Assembly: GCA_040386355.1 (NCBI GenBank)
Contig: JAZKFP010000201.1
Span: forward strand, 1-12,585
Source: JAZKFP01 sp040386355
Lineage (GTDB): Bacteria > Pseudomonadota > Gammaproteobacteria > Pseudomonadales > UBA6940
Length of the DNA: 12,585 nucleotides
Direction of reading: 5' to 3'
A model generated the notes under the pieces. It did no database searches, was not told where the DNA came from, and saw nothing but the letters and a program-made list of their open reading frames with translations. Below, piece by piece: positions 1-7,964 of the stretch; position 1 is the first letter of the stretch, and each line of letters opens with the position of its first letter. Both the position numbers and the translations under genes were made by a program.

Positions 1-194
1 GCTTCCCACGCTAACGCACCACTTCCAGAAAATAAATCCAAAACATGCGCGTTTTGAATATCCATCATCAACCAATTAAATAAGGTTTCACGCACGCGAT
101 CGGGTGTTGGTCGGACCGCTGGATGATCTGGAATACGCCATTTTCGGCCACGAAATGAACCACCAATTATTCGAAGCTCACCCGACTTGCGCAT
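1..194 (-). CDS. rsmD: 16S rRNA (guanine966-N2)-methyltransferase RsmD, N-terminal part
   Basis: This is the first 64 codons of an RsmD-type methyltransferase; the rest lies beyond the left edge. The family uses SAM to methylate G966 of 16S rRNA during 30S assembly. The visible protein begins MRKSGELRIIGGSFRGRKW, the usual RsmD start (LRIIGG..RGR). It continues with RPTPDRVRETLFNWL and then the SAM-binding motif I, VLDLFSGSGALAWEA, at about residues 50-64, ending at base 1. The ATG at 194-192 was chosen because the other nearby ATG is followed at once by TAA. A weak AAGAG lies about 8 bases upstream. It sits 41 bases downstream of the second M16 gene on the same strand, so it is probably the last or a later gene of that operon. 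Identification is firm; the C-terminal NPPY catalytic motif is not in the window. Confidence 0.92.
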   Translation of the reverse strand, partial: MRKSGELRIIGGSFRGRKWRIPDHPAVRPTPDRVRETLFNWLMMDIQNAHVLDLFSGSGALAWE

Positions 195-235
195 TACATC
201 TACTCTTGTTAATCAAAGATATTGTTAGCTGCGCA

Positions 236-1795
236 TTATGGATCAACTGGCGTTGCTGGTACTGCGGCTTCTGATGCCTTAACTGGAATTTCCGTATTTT
301 TTGCTTCTGCTTTAGATCCATCTGATTTGGGACCAAGCGACAAAATAATTAATTCATCGAGCGGTAAATGTTTTGCAAATGCGTTGCGAATATCTTCTGC
401 TTTGACAGTTTTCAACTTGGTTTGGAATTCTTCTAAATAATTTAATGGTAAATCGTAAAACCCGAGCATGCTCACATGGTCTAACAACGAAGAATTGGTG
501 GAAATATTCAACGGCATGGAATTCATTAATTCGCGTTTTGCTTTTTCAACTTCTTCCGCAGTTGGACCTTTTTCCAACCAATTTGTATAAATATCTTGAA
601 CCACAGTTAAGGCTTCATCCACTTGTTGATTCTGTGTTTGCAAATACATCCAAAATGTATTGGCTGCAGCCATCGGTGATAGTGACGACCCTGCCGAATA
701 CGCCAAACCTCGTTCTTCACGAATAGCCTGATTTAAAAGTGATGTGAGCCCAGAACCGCCCAACATGTAATTACCTAAATAAAATGCAAAATAATCTGGA
801 TTACGTCGATCAACTGCTAATCCACCAACACGTACATGCGCTTGATCGCTAGCAAATTCCACATGATTTTTTCCAGGTTTTGCTGAATTCACAATCGGTG
901 TCATCTCTGGTAAAACAGTACCAACGGGTAAATCTTGCATTAATTTTTCAGCAATCGACGTTGCCGATTCTTTGGTTAAATCACCAACGATCGCTATAAC
1001 GGCATTTTTTGCGGTGTAATAATCTTTGTGAAATTTAACAACATCGTCACGAGTCAATGATTGCAGTGTTTTTTCAGAGCCTAATGAATTATGGCCGTAC
1101 GGATGATCGCCAAAAATTAAATCAGAAGCTGCATTGGAAATCTGCTGAGCAGGCGATTGTTTTTGACGCGCTAATCCAACCTGAGCAACCGCGATATTTC
1201 GTGTAAAACTTTCTTGATTAAATTCCGCTTGTGCGGTTACGCGGGCCATTAAATCAATCGCTGGTTGTATATATTTTTCATCGGATAAACTACGTAATTC
1301 GATTATTGCCATATCACGATGAGAAGACGTCGAAATTTGTGCACCCAAAGATTCAAACGCACGTGCTAATGCTTCGGCATTAAGATCGGCAGTACCTTCC
1401 ATTAATAAGCTATTGGTAATAAATGCCAAACCGTAATCTTCTGCATCACGCGCTGAACCTGCATCGAAAATAATTCGCACATCTACCATTGGAACTTCGG
1501 GAGACTTCACCCATAACACGCGCGCACCTTGCGTGGTTTGCCACGATTGAATATCAATTTTTGGCGTTGTAGTTATATTTTCCGGTACTTCGTTTAAAGT
1601 ATTTTTTAAACGTGCACTCACTGTAGGCTCTATGGTTTTTGCTGGATCTTGAAGTGCAACTTTTTCTGGAACCGTTTCATTTTTTATACGAGACGGTGCA
1701 CTTGGCATCCAATAATCTGATAATGAAAACACTAAAATAAAAATTGCAGTAATCACCATAAGCATGTTGAGACTGCGTTTACTGAATCGAGCCAT
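236..1795 (-). CDS. M16B peptidase-like protein, non-catalytic subunit, membrane-anchored
   Basis: This is an M16 (pitrilysin/insulinase) family protein of 519 residues from the chosen start. It has one hydrophobic segment at about residues 10-29, preceded by Arg/Lys, which looks like an uncleaved signal anchor placing the domains in the periplasm. The N-terminal M16 domain has GLAFITNSLLMEGT where active members have GxxHxxEHxxFxGT, so the HxxEH zinc motif is absent. The C-terminal domain has GGSG followed by RGLAY (Arg362 and Tyr366), the Arg/Tyr pair that binds substrate in heterodimeric M16B enzymes. It therefore probably pairs with the active protein encoded just upstream. The start at 1795 has GGAG six bases upstream; an in-frame ATG at 1810 has no Shine-Dalgarno. 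The tail is rich in Ala, Pro and Lys. The heterodimer is inferred from family knowledge; its substrate is unknown. Confidence 0.88.
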   Translation of the reverse strand: MARFSKRSLNMLMVITAIFILVFSLSDYWMPSAPSRIKNETVPEKVALQDPAKTIEPTVSARLKNTLNEVPENITTTPKIDIQSWQTTQGARVLWVKSPEVPMVDVRIIFDAGSARDAEDYGLAFITNSLLMEGTADLNAEALARAFESLGAQISTSSHRDMAIIELRSLSDEKYIQPAIDLMARVTAQAEFNQESFTRNIAVAQVGLARQKQSPAQQISNAASDLIFGDHPYGHNSLGSEKTLQSLTRDDVVKFHKDYYTAKNAVIAIVGDLTKESATSIAEKLMQDLPVGTVLPEMTPIVNSAKPGKNHVEFASDQAHVRVGGLAVDRRNPDYFAFYLGNYMLGGSGLTSLLNQAIREERGLAYSAGSSLSPMAAANTFWMYLQTQNQQVDEALTVVQDIYTNWLEKGPTAEEVEKAKRELMNSMPLNISTNSSLLDHVSMLGFYDLPLNYLEEFQTKLKTVKAEDIRNAFAKHLPLDELIILSLGPKSDGSKAEAKNTEIPVKASEAAVPATPVDP

Positions 1796-1801
1796 GAGGC
1801 G

Positions 1802-1805
1802 CTCC
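1802..1805 (-). promoter_or_regulatory. Ribosome binding site deciding the start of the second M16 gene
   Basis: GGAG lies six bases before the ATG at 1795-1793 and inside the first codons of the longer reading (ATG at 1810). The bases before 1810 are A/T-rich with no purine-rich Shine-Dalgarno. This favours the shorter protein, beginning MARFSKRSLN. Confidence 0.6.
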
Positions 1806-1845
1806 GCCATTTTTTAAGTAGATTCATTATTAAAAAGATTTTTTA

Positions 1846-3294
1846 CTAAAGAGAATTATTGTTTTGTTCAATCGTACTCTTCTCAACATTTTCTGTTTCA
1901 CTGTTTTCTAAATTTTCTGCCATTTTTGGGACTGGATTTAATACGAATGTGGTTGAACGCTCAGGTACAAAATAGGTTTGCGCCACTTTCTGCATGTCTG
2001 CTGTCGTAACTTTACGCAACGCTTCCGGCAATGCATTTACCCATTCCCACGACAAACCACTAATCCATAACTCACCAAGCTCACTGGCTTGGCCACTAAT
2101 CGAATCTAATTTAAAAGTTTGATCCGCCAACAATTGCGCAATAACAGGCTGCATTTCTTCAGTAGTAATTTTGCCGGTTTTTAATTCATTAATTTCTTGC
2201 CAAATTGCTTGTTCTAAAGTTGCAATCGATACACCTTGCCGCGGAATGGCAACCATTGTTACTAACGTATCGCCACGTGATAAAACGTCGTATCCCGCAC
2301 CAATTGATGCAGCGACATTTTTGCCACGCACGAGTCGAGTTTCAAAACGCGCACTCATTCCACCGTCTAAAACACCAGCCAACATCATTAAAGCAAAAAC
2401 GTCGGACTCGGATTTAGCAGTTGTCGCGCTTGGAACATTAAAAGATAAATACAGGGTTGGAACTTCAACTGCCGCCGACATCTGACCGCGCCGCTCTACC
2501 CAATGCGCAACTTCAGTAACCGGTTGTGGTTCAGGCTTTTTGCGTTTGGGAATATCATCAAAATACTTTTTCGCTTGCTGTAAAACTTCTTCTGGATTGA
2601 CATCACCAACAACAATCAACGCGGCATTATTTGGGGAATACCAAAGGTCATACCATTGTTGAACATCGTCTAACTCTAATTTTTTTAAATCACGCGGCCA
2701 ACCAATCACTGGCTGACGATAAGGGCTGGTAATAAAAGCCATACTTGCGAATTGTTCATAGGCCAATGCGCTGGGTTGATCATCGGTACGTAATCGACGT
2801 TCTTCCAAAACCACAGCGCGTTCTTTTTGAAATTCTTTCTCATGCAGATTTAACGACGTCATGCGTTCTGCTTCAATAGCGAAACTTAAAGGTAAGCGGC
2901 TTTTTTCCCACGCTTGATAATAACCGGTGTAATCTCGATTGGTAAAAGCGTTTTCCGCACCACCAAACTTCGTCACAATTTTGGATGACTCACCCGGTTT
3001 CAAACTTGATGTACCTTGAAACATCAAATGTTCCAACACATGCGATACGCCGGTTAATCCGATGGGTTCATACGACGAACCGACTCGATACCAAATTTGC
3101 GATTGAGCAATGGGATAGCGATGATCCGGCTTCACGATAATTTTCAATCCATTATCAAGTTGATACTCAACCGGATTTTGCGCAAAGGATACATGAGGGA
3201 AAACCAAACTAGAAAAAACTAATCCGGAAAAAAATAGGCGGAACAAACTTGCTAACGCAAATAGCCTTCGTAAGCAAGATTGAAAAATTGTCAT
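1846..3294 (-). CDS. M16B zinc metallopeptidase, catalytic subunit, secreted
   Basis: This is a zinc peptidase of the M16B family with 482 residues. A basic and hydrophobic signal peptide covers about residues 1-38, with a likely cleavage near SFA/QN, so it should act in the periplasm. The inverted zinc motif HVLEH is at residues 85-89, with zinc ligands His85 and His89 and catalytic Glu88. The third ligand is Glu164 or Glu165 in VVLEERR, at the usual distance of about 75 residues. The C-terminal M16 domain (about 200-440) has GGxxARFE but lacks the Arg-Gly-Leu-Ala-Tyr substrate-binding motif, which the downstream partner carries. The two proteins thus look like complementary halves of one enzyme. 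The ATG has AAGG eight bases upstream. It is the first gene of the operon, divergent from hemC. Similar pairs next to rsmD are known in gammaproteobacteria; the substrate is not evident. Confidence 0.9.
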   Translation of the reverse strand: MTIFQSCLRRLFALASLFRLFFSGLVFSSLVFPHVSFAQNPVEYQLDNGLKIIVKPDHRYPIAQSQIWYRVGSSYEPIGLTGVSHVLEHLMFQGTSSLKPGESSKIVTKFGGAENAFTNRDYTGYYQAWEKSRLPLSFAIEAERMTSLNLHEKEFQKERAVVLEERRLRTDDQPSALAYEQFASMAFITSPYRQPVIGWPRDLKKLELDDVQQWYDLWYSPNNAALIVVGDVNPEEVLQQAKKYFDDIPKRKKPEPQPVTEVAHWVERRGQMSAAVEVPTLYLSFNVPSATTAKSESDVFALMMLAGVLDGGMSARFETRLVRGKNVAASIGAGYDVLSRGDTLVTMVAIPRQGVSIATLEQAIWQEINELKTGKITTEEMQPVIAQLLADQTFKLDSISGQASELGELWISGLSWEWVNALPEALRKVTTADMQKVAQTYFVPERSTTFVLNPVPKMAENLENSETENVEKSTIEQNNNSL

Positions 3295-3365
3295 AAGATC
3301 TGCCTTTATTAAATTATTGTTGTTCTCTATTCGTTTTTTAAAGTAGTCGAGATGTGCGCTGTATT

Positions 3366-3393
3366 TTGGGATATCGAAAAATTCAGGTAAAGT
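3366..3393 (+). promoter_or_regulatory. Weak sigma70-like promoter candidate for hemC
   Basis: TTGGGA and TAAAGT are separated by 16 bases, about 43 bases before the hemC ATG, in the 142-base intergenic region shared with the divergent M16 operon. Both hexamers are imperfect, and the AT-rich context gives many chance matches. I see no operator palindrome in this region. Confidence 0.25.
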
Positions 3394-3436
3394 CGCACCT
3401 TCTTTGAAACCTGTAATTGACTCAGCAGAGTACTAG

Positions 3437-4447
3437 ATGACACAAGCATTTCACAATCGTAGCGTTTTACGAATTGCTACCCGCAAAAGTCCTCTTGCTT
3501 TGTGGCAAGCCACACACGTTGGTTCCCTCTTACAAAATGTTTTACCAAATATCTCGATTGAATACGTCAAACGCGTCACAGAAGGCGATCGATTATTAGA
3601 ATCTCGTTTAGCGGATAAAGGCGGTAAAGGACTTTTCGTTAAAGAATTAGAAATTGCGTTAACCTATAAAGAAGCCGATCTCGCTGTGCATTCAATGAAA
3701 GATGTACCGATGAGTTTACCAGACGGATTTGCACTCAGCGCAATTTTAAAACGCGCGGCGGTTGAAGACGCATTAGTAAGTTTAAATAATTATAATTTAG
3801 TGACGCTACCCCCAAACGCTCGCATCGGCACATCAAGTCTACGTCGTCAAACTCAGCTCTTGGCATTACGCCCCGACTTGCGCATTGAACCGATTCGCGG
3901 CAATGTGCAAACACGTTTAAATCTTTTAAATAATAAAGGCTTTGATGCAATTATTCTTGCGCAGGCTGGACTTGAGCGTTTGCAAATTCAAGGCTACGAC
4001 ATTGTGCTGATTGATCCGATGGATTCCGTACCAGCCGTTGGACAAGGTGCAATTGGAATCGAAATTCGCGCAGACGACGCCGAACTTCATGAATTTTTAA
4101 TGCAGCATTTAAATCATTCTGAAACTGCACTTGCTGTAATTGCCGAACGACGATTGAATTTAGCTTTAGGTGGCGGTTGTCAATTTCCGATTGCCGGTCA
4201 CGCAACGTGGCAAGATCAGCAATTATCTTTAAATGGCGTTGTTGGTAATTCAATTGGATATTTATTGCGCGCGCAAGCAGAAGAACAATTTTCAACGGAT
4301 GTGTTTAATGCTTCTCATATCAAGCAGGCTGAACAATTAGGCGAAAGAGTTGCGGGATTATTGCAACGACAAGGCGCAAATCAACTTATTCAAGATGTGA
4401 AATCCGAATTGTCAAAATCTGATTTATCACAGACTTCGCCTGAGTAA
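3437..4447 (+). CDS. hemC: Porphobilinogen deaminase (hydroxymethylbilane synthase)
   Basis: This cytoplasmic enzyme joins four porphobilinogen units into hydroxymethylbilane, the precursor of uroporphyrinogen III. The 336-residue protein has all family landmarks: RIATRKSPLALWQ at 12-24, the HSMKDVP motif at 85-91 with catalytic Asp89, GTSSLRRQ at 131-138, and RGNVQTRL at 154-161. DSVPAVGQGAIGIE follows near 196-209, and GGGCQFPIAG holds Cys248, the attachment site of the dipyrromethane cofactor. It is slightly longer than the Escherichia coli enzyme because of a Ser/Lys-rich C-terminal tail. It is the first gene of a plus-strand cluster with hemD, hemX and hemY; hemD starts only four bases after its stop. 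A short AGAG lies before the start. Identification is secure. Confidence 0.98.
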   Translation: MTQAFHNRSVLRIATRKSPLALWQATHVGSLLQNVLPNISIEYVKRVTEGDRLLESRLADKGGKGLFVKELEIALTYKEADLAVHSMKDVPMSLPDGFALSAILKRAAVEDALVSLNNYNLVTLPPNARIGTSSLRRQTQLLALRPDLRIEPIRGNVQTRLNLLNNKGFDAIILAQAGLERLQIQGYDIVLIDPMDSVPAVGQGAIGIEIRADDAELHEFLMQHLNHSETALAVIAERRLNLALGGGCQFPIAGHATWQDQQLSLNGVVGNSIGYLLRAQAEEQFSTDVFNASHIKQAEQLGERVAGLLQRQGANQLIQDVKSELSKSDLSQTSPE

Positions 4448-4451
4448 ATAT

Positions 4452-5186
4452 ATGGCAACTATTTTGACAACTCGGCCAACTGATGAAAATTCTTTATTGA
4501 CGTCAGAATTATTGGCTGAAGGTTTTCATATAAAAGAATTACCTTTATTAACGGTTGAACCATTAACCCCAACAGCACAATGGTTTGGGATTCAACAGGA
4601 TGTAGCACGCTTTGATTTTATTATTGTGGTGAGTCCGCGCGCAGCACACATTGGCGCAGAATTTTTAGCACAGACATCATGGCCAACCTCTATTGAATTT
4701 TGGACACCCGGTAATAAAACCTGTGCAATTCTGAAAAAATTCGGCATAGTCGCACACACACCAAGTGCAGCCAGCAACGCCCAAGCAATCGCAGATTGTT
4801 TAAAACCGCGCTGTAAAAACAAGCGTATTTTGATTTGGAAAGGTGTTGGTGGTCGTCCCGTGTTACGCGAACAACTCGCCGCACAAGCTAGCGAATTTAT
4901 GGAATGGAATCTGTACGAGCGCAAACCTACGCATTATTCCATTCATGATTTAGCAAAAACGTTCGACTCTGCAATCGATGCAGCTATTATTACCAGCGCC
5001 GCAGCGTTGGAAAATTATCTGAAGATTGCATCCGATGCACAAATCAATCTTCAGAAAACTGTTGTATTAGTACCGAGCAAACGTATTGCGGTTTTGGCCG
5101 AACAGCACGGAATAAAAACTTATATTACCAACGGCGCTTCCAACGCTGCCTTCGTACAGGGTGCGAAGACTATTTACAGGTCATAG
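4452..5186 (+). CDS. hemD: Uroporphyrinogen-III synthase
   Basis: This enzyme closes linear hydroxymethylbilane with inversion of ring D to give uroporphyrinogen III, the branch point for haem, sirohaem and cobalamin. The 244-residue protein shows the weakly conserved but recognisable two-domain pattern. It starts ILTTRP and has PLLTVEPL, then VSPRAA, the segment ILIWKGVGGRPVLREQL (the family's G-GGR-L motif), and LYERKP. Next come AAIITSAAALENYL, with the conserved Thr-Ser before the helix, and a final VPSKRIAVLAEQHGI near residue 210. Length is typical. It follows hemC by four bases without a good Shine-Dalgarno, which suggests translational coupling, and hemX begins three bases after its stop. 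Context and motifs together make the call firm despite the low sequence conservation of this family. Confidence 0.95.
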   Translation: MATILTTRPTDENSLLTSELLAEGFHIKELPLLTVEPLTPTAQWFGIQQDVARFDFIIVVSPRAAHIGAEFLAQTSWPTSIEFWTPGNKTCAILKKFGIVAHTPSAASNAQAIADCLKPRCKNKRILIWKGVGGRPVLREQLAAQASEFMEWNLYERKPTHYSIHDLAKTFDSAIDAAIITSAAALENYLKIASDAQINLQKTVVLVPSKRIAVLAEQHGIKTYITNGASNAAFVQGAKTIYRS

Positions 5187-5189
5187 TCT

Positions 5190-6476
5190 ATGAATGAAAC
5201 GTCAAGTACAGAAACATCAAACCCAGCTTTTTTACCATCTTCTGAGATGCTCAACACCAATCCTGATCCAAAAAATAATCCATCTAAGAAAAAATCTTAT
5301 GGACGGATGTTTTTCATTTTCTTGTGCATTATGTGTTTAGGAACTTTGGCGGCAGCGGCATTTGGGTATCGTTATTTTATCGATATGCAAAACCAAGTTG
5401 CACAACATGAAAACCGTTTAAAAGAATTATCGGCAGTGCAAGCTCAAACACAGCAACAAACAAAAAATTTAAATAGTTTCCAACGAAATGTGCAGCAACT
5501 AACGACTGAGCAATCCTCACTTAATGAACAAATAACAGCTAACCAGGCCTCTACCCAAAAAGAATTAATCGCATTAAATTCCGCTTTAAAAAAATCGCTT
5601 AATCAAATGACTGAAAAATTAAATCGAGTTGTAGGATCTGATTTAGCAGCGATACAAGTTGAACAAATTACTAATTTTTTAATTTTAAGCCAAAAACGTT
5701 TAGTGCTTACGGATGATCCAGCGGGTGCGCTCGCGTTATTAGATCAAGCCATGAGTTTGGGTAATCAAATAACCGACCCTGACTTTTTACCAGTGATGCA
5801 GGCTATGGCGGAAGAACGGGCAAATATTGCACGATGGAAATTAAATAATTTGGATAGTTTATCGACTCGCTTACAAGTTTTAATGCGACGTTTAAGCGAA
5901 TTTGATTGGACATTTAAACCTAATACTCAATTTAAATCGTCTGAGTCGACTACAGCTGTTAATGACACAGAGCCTTTTTGGCAACGATTTTGGCAAGGTA
6001 TCCAAGATGTATTAAGCACGCATGTCATTCGTATTCAACGCACTGAACAACAAATTCCAGTATCGTATAATATTGAGTACAGCCATTTAATTGCGCAACA
6101 AAGTGCGACGCATATTTCTATGGCACAACTTGCATTGTTGCGTTACCAGTACGATGCAGCACATGAAGCATTAACCACTGCAAAAAATCTATTAGCAAAT
6201 TTAAAAGCTACCCCAAACAATGCCAAAGATTTTGAATGGATATTGCAAGAATTAGATGATCTACAAAATATAATTCCTGCTCAAACAGAAAATGATTCTG
6301 ATTTAACTCGTACTTTTTCTGCTTTACAAAAATACCAAATTGTACTCGCCAAGCGCTTTTCTAGTAATGGTTCAGAAAATACAGAAAAAACCACCCCTAA
6401 AGAGAAAATCACTGCAAAAAAAGAAACTGTTTCTGAAGAAGAAATTAAAACAAAACCATCCACTGAAAATCAGTAG
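5190..6476 (+). CDS. hemX: HemX, membrane-anchored coiled-coil protein of the hem operon
   Basis: HemX is often labelled uroporphyrin-III C-methyltransferase, but this protein has no SAM-binding methyltransferase motifs. It has 428 residues. A polar Ser/Asn/Pro-rich cytoplasmic stretch (1-38) is followed by one transmembrane helix at about 40-60. A Gln/Leu-rich coiled coil spans about 64-148. The conserved HemX core (about 150-390) contains VEQITNFLILSQKRLVL and an Ala/Leu-rich segment with DQAMSLGNQITDPDFLP. A highly charged Lys/Glu/Thr tail follows from about 396. The bulk should face the periplasm. It lies between hemD and hemY, with AGG nine bases before its ATG. Its biochemical role is not settled; an organising or accessory role in tetrapyrrole synthesis is inferred from operon context. 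Confidence 0.92.
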   Translation: MNETSSTETSNPAFLPSSEMLNTNPDPKNNPSKKKSYGRMFFIFLCIMCLGTLAAAAFGYRYFIDMQNQVAQHENRLKELSAVQAQTQQQTKNLNSFQRNVQQLTTEQSSLNEQITANQASTQKELIALNSALKKSLNQMTEKLNRVVGSDLAAIQVEQITNFLILSQKRLVLTDDPAGALALLDQAMSLGNQITDPDFLPVMQAMAEERANIARWKLNNLDSLSTRLQVLMRRLSEFDWTFKPNTQFKSSESTTAVNDTEPFWQRFWQGIQDVLSTHVIRIQRTEQQIPVSYNIEYSHLIAQQSATHISMAQLALLRYQYDAAHEALTTAKNLLANLKATPNNAKDFEWILQELDDLQNIIPAQTENDSDLTRTFSALQKYQIVLAKRFSSNGSENTEKTTPKEKITAKKETVSEEEIKTKPSTENQ

Positions 6477-6489
6477 AGGCTAGAACGGT

Positions 6490-7644
6490 ATGCGACGATT
6501 TTTTATACTCTTTCTGGTGTTAGTGGGTGTTGCGTTATTCATTACTCAATTCACAGTAACTGACCCAGGTTATATTGCGATTGCTTACCAAGATTGGTTA
6601 ATTGAAACCAGTGTTGCAGCTGCAGGCATTGCTAGCATTATTGGATTAATTCTAATTTTATTATTCGCCCAACTTATTATTTTTTTATTGCAAATGCCGG
6701 TTTTTATGCGTCATCGTCGATTTATATCGCGTGCAAAAAAATCACAATACCAACATATGCAATGGACTGAAAACGGATTGATTGCTTTAGCAAAAGGCAA
6801 CTGGGCAAAAGCTGAGAAATATTTAATCGACGCTGCNNNNNNNNNNNNNNNNNNNNNNNNNNNNNNNNNNNNNNNNNNNNNNNNNNNNNNNNNNNNNNNN
6901 NNNNNNNNNNNNNNNNNNNNNNNNNNNNNNNNNNNNAAACAACCGATGGTTATTAAATTACTGTGCAAAGTGCATCAGAAATTAAAAGATTGGAATGCGT
7001 TGCGTGAATTGCTACCTAGTATTCAAAGTATGAAGATTTTTTCTGAAAATGAACTAAATGCTATTGAAAAACAAATCTATCAAGCATTATTAATTAACTT
7101 GCCGGAAGAAACTATTCAACAGAAAAAATCTTTTAACGATACAGAATCGCTTTCATTAAAATATCTGCATCAACTATGGGATGAAGCTCCCAAGTTTTTA
7201 AAGAAAGATGCGAATTTTTTTACTCAATATGTCAGTCAACTGATTGCTATCGGCGCCAATCTTGAAGCTAGAAAACTTATTGAAGAAGGTTTACATCGCG
7301 AATGGCACGATCGTTGGGTTTTGCTTTATGGTCAAGTTCAATTAGAAGACCAAAATTTAGTTTGGAATCATGCACAAAAATGGCTACAACAAAAACCAAA
7401 TAATGCAGCACTGCGTTTAACTTTAGGTCGTATTGCAAGTCGTTTAAAGATGTGGAAAGAAGCGCAAGAACATTACCAAGCAAGTTTAAAATTCAAACCT
7501 TCCACTGAAGCGTATTTTGAATTAGCGCGCATTATGGATCAGCATGGCGATACGAAAACCAGTTTGGAATTACATCAAAAAGGTGTAAGCTTGCTTTACC
7601 CGACTTTGACGCCAACCATTTCGAAATCGGCATTGGCTTCTTAA
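6490..7644 (+). CDS. hemY: HemY, TPR-containing inner-membrane protein of haem synthesis (contains assembly gap)
   Basis: This is the gammaproteobacterial HemY, distinct from the protoporphyrinogen oxidase of the same name. Two hydrophobic helices at about residues 3-22 and 42-68 are followed by HRRFISRAKK and then TPR-like helical repeats. WTENGLIALAKGNWAKAEKYLIDA precedes the gap, and several further repeats follow it, including WLQQKPNNAALRLTLGRIA and WKEAQEHYQASLKFKP. Codons 116-149 are N. The reading frame continues on both sides, but 100 N is a standard placeholder, so this agreement may be chance. The sequenced parts total about 350 residues; the family is near 400. The gene follows hemX by 13 bases with GAGG upstream. 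Mutants in homologues perturb haem synthesis, but no enzymatic activity is visible here. Confidence 0.93.
   Translation: MRRFFILFLVLVGVALFITQFTVTDPGYIAIAYQDWLIETSVAAAGIASIIGLILILLFAQLIIFLLQMPVFMRHRRFISRAKKSQYQHMQWTENGLIALAKGNWAKAEKYLIDAXXXXXXXXXXXXXXXXXXXXXXXXXXXXXXXXXXKQPMVIKLLCKVHQKLKDWNALRELLPSIQSMKIFSENELNAIEKQIYQALLINLPEETIQQKKSFNDTESLSLKYLHQLWDEAPKFLKKDANFFTQYVSQLIAIGANLEARKLIEEGLHREWHDRWVLLYGQVQLEDQNLVWNHAQKWLQQKPNNAALRLTLGRIASRLKMWKEAQEHYQASLKFKPSTEAYFELARIMDQHGDTKTSLELHQKGVSLLYPTLTPTISKSALAS
6837..6936. other. Assembly gap (100 N) inside hemY
   Basis: Exactly 100 unknown bases, the conventional length for a gap of unknown size. It removes part of the first TPR repeats of HemY. From the usual spacing in HemY between the A-E-K repeat before the gap and the P-V-L-L repeat after it, I would expect roughly 70 missing residues rather than 33. 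Confidence 0.99.
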
Positions 7645-7727
7645 AATAGTTTTTATGTGATGGCCAAGTTTGCGCAGAATAATTTTTCTAAATTAATCTT
7701 TAATAACTAGTTAATCTATTTCAACAC

Positions 7728-7751
7728 GGGCGAAAGATGTTTCGCCCCTAC
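7728..7751 (-). repeat. REP unit, left arm (GTAG plus hairpin)
   Basis: Read on the minus strand: GTAG at 7751-7748, then an 8-bp stem with a 4-base CATC loop at 7747-7728. It is an exact inverted copy of the right unit. Confidence 0.8.
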
Positions 7752-7798
7752 ATAAAATGGTTGCTTTCCTAAAAATACCCGAGTCTTTGAAGCGTGGT

Positions 7799-7822
7799 GT
7801 AGGGGCGAAACATCTTTCGCCC
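7799..7822 (+). repeat. REP unit, right arm (GTAG plus hairpin)
   Basis: GTAG at 7799-7802 is followed by stem GGGCGAAA (7803-7810), loop CATC (7811-7814) and stem TTTCGCCC (7815-7822). The stem is perfect. Confidence 0.8.
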
Positions 7823-7936
7823 GCATGTACTTTCCCACAAAATACGATTCATAAGACATTGCAGCATGGAAAATCAATCTGCATTCGGTATAGTAATGCA
7901 CGAAACCTTAAACACTCTTACAAACATTACCCTGTC

Positions 7937-7964
7937 TTGAAATGTTTTACCTTTTTCCTAATTT
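7937..7964 (+). promoter_or_regulatory. Candidate promoter before the small ORF at 7982
   Basis: TTGAAA and TAATTT are separated by 16 bases. Transcription would begin about 10 bases before the ATG at 7982, giving a very short leader. That would fit the absence of a Shine-Dalgarno. The rest of 7824-7981 shows no gene that I can support. The AT-rich background makes chance matches likely. Confidence 0.25.

Larger units (their letters stand above)
7727..7823. repeat. REPIN-like element: two inverted REP sequences around a 45-base spacer
   Basis: Arms 7727-7752 and 7798-7823 are perfect reverse complements (26 of 26 bases). Each arm contains GTAG followed directly by an internal perfect hairpin, GGGCGAAA, loop CATC, TTTCGCCC. 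GTAG next to a GC-rich palindrome is the signature of REP sequences recognised by RAYT (REP-associated Y1 tyrosine) transposases. Two inverted REPs with a short spacer form a REPIN, which moves as a non-autonomous unit. The two GTAG heads face the spacer. The element is 82 bases after the hemY stop and is strikingly GC-rich in an AT-rich region. No RAYT gene is in the window. It may also act as a transcript 3'-end or terminator for the hem operon, but that is inference. Confidence 0.8.

Noticed and set aside
3295..3436. Regulatory operator shared by the hemC and M16 promoters
   Set aside because: No convincing palindrome or direct repeat is visible, only a weak promoter-like match.
5190..6476. 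HemX as an active uroporphyrinogen-III methyltransferase
   Set aside because: No SAM-binding GxGxG or other methyltransferase motif is present. The structure is a transmembrane helix plus coiled coil.
7645..7726. Rho-independent terminator directly after hemY
   Set aside because: There is a short TTTTT but no stem before it. The only strong stem-loops are the REP hairpins further on, and they lack a clean T tract.
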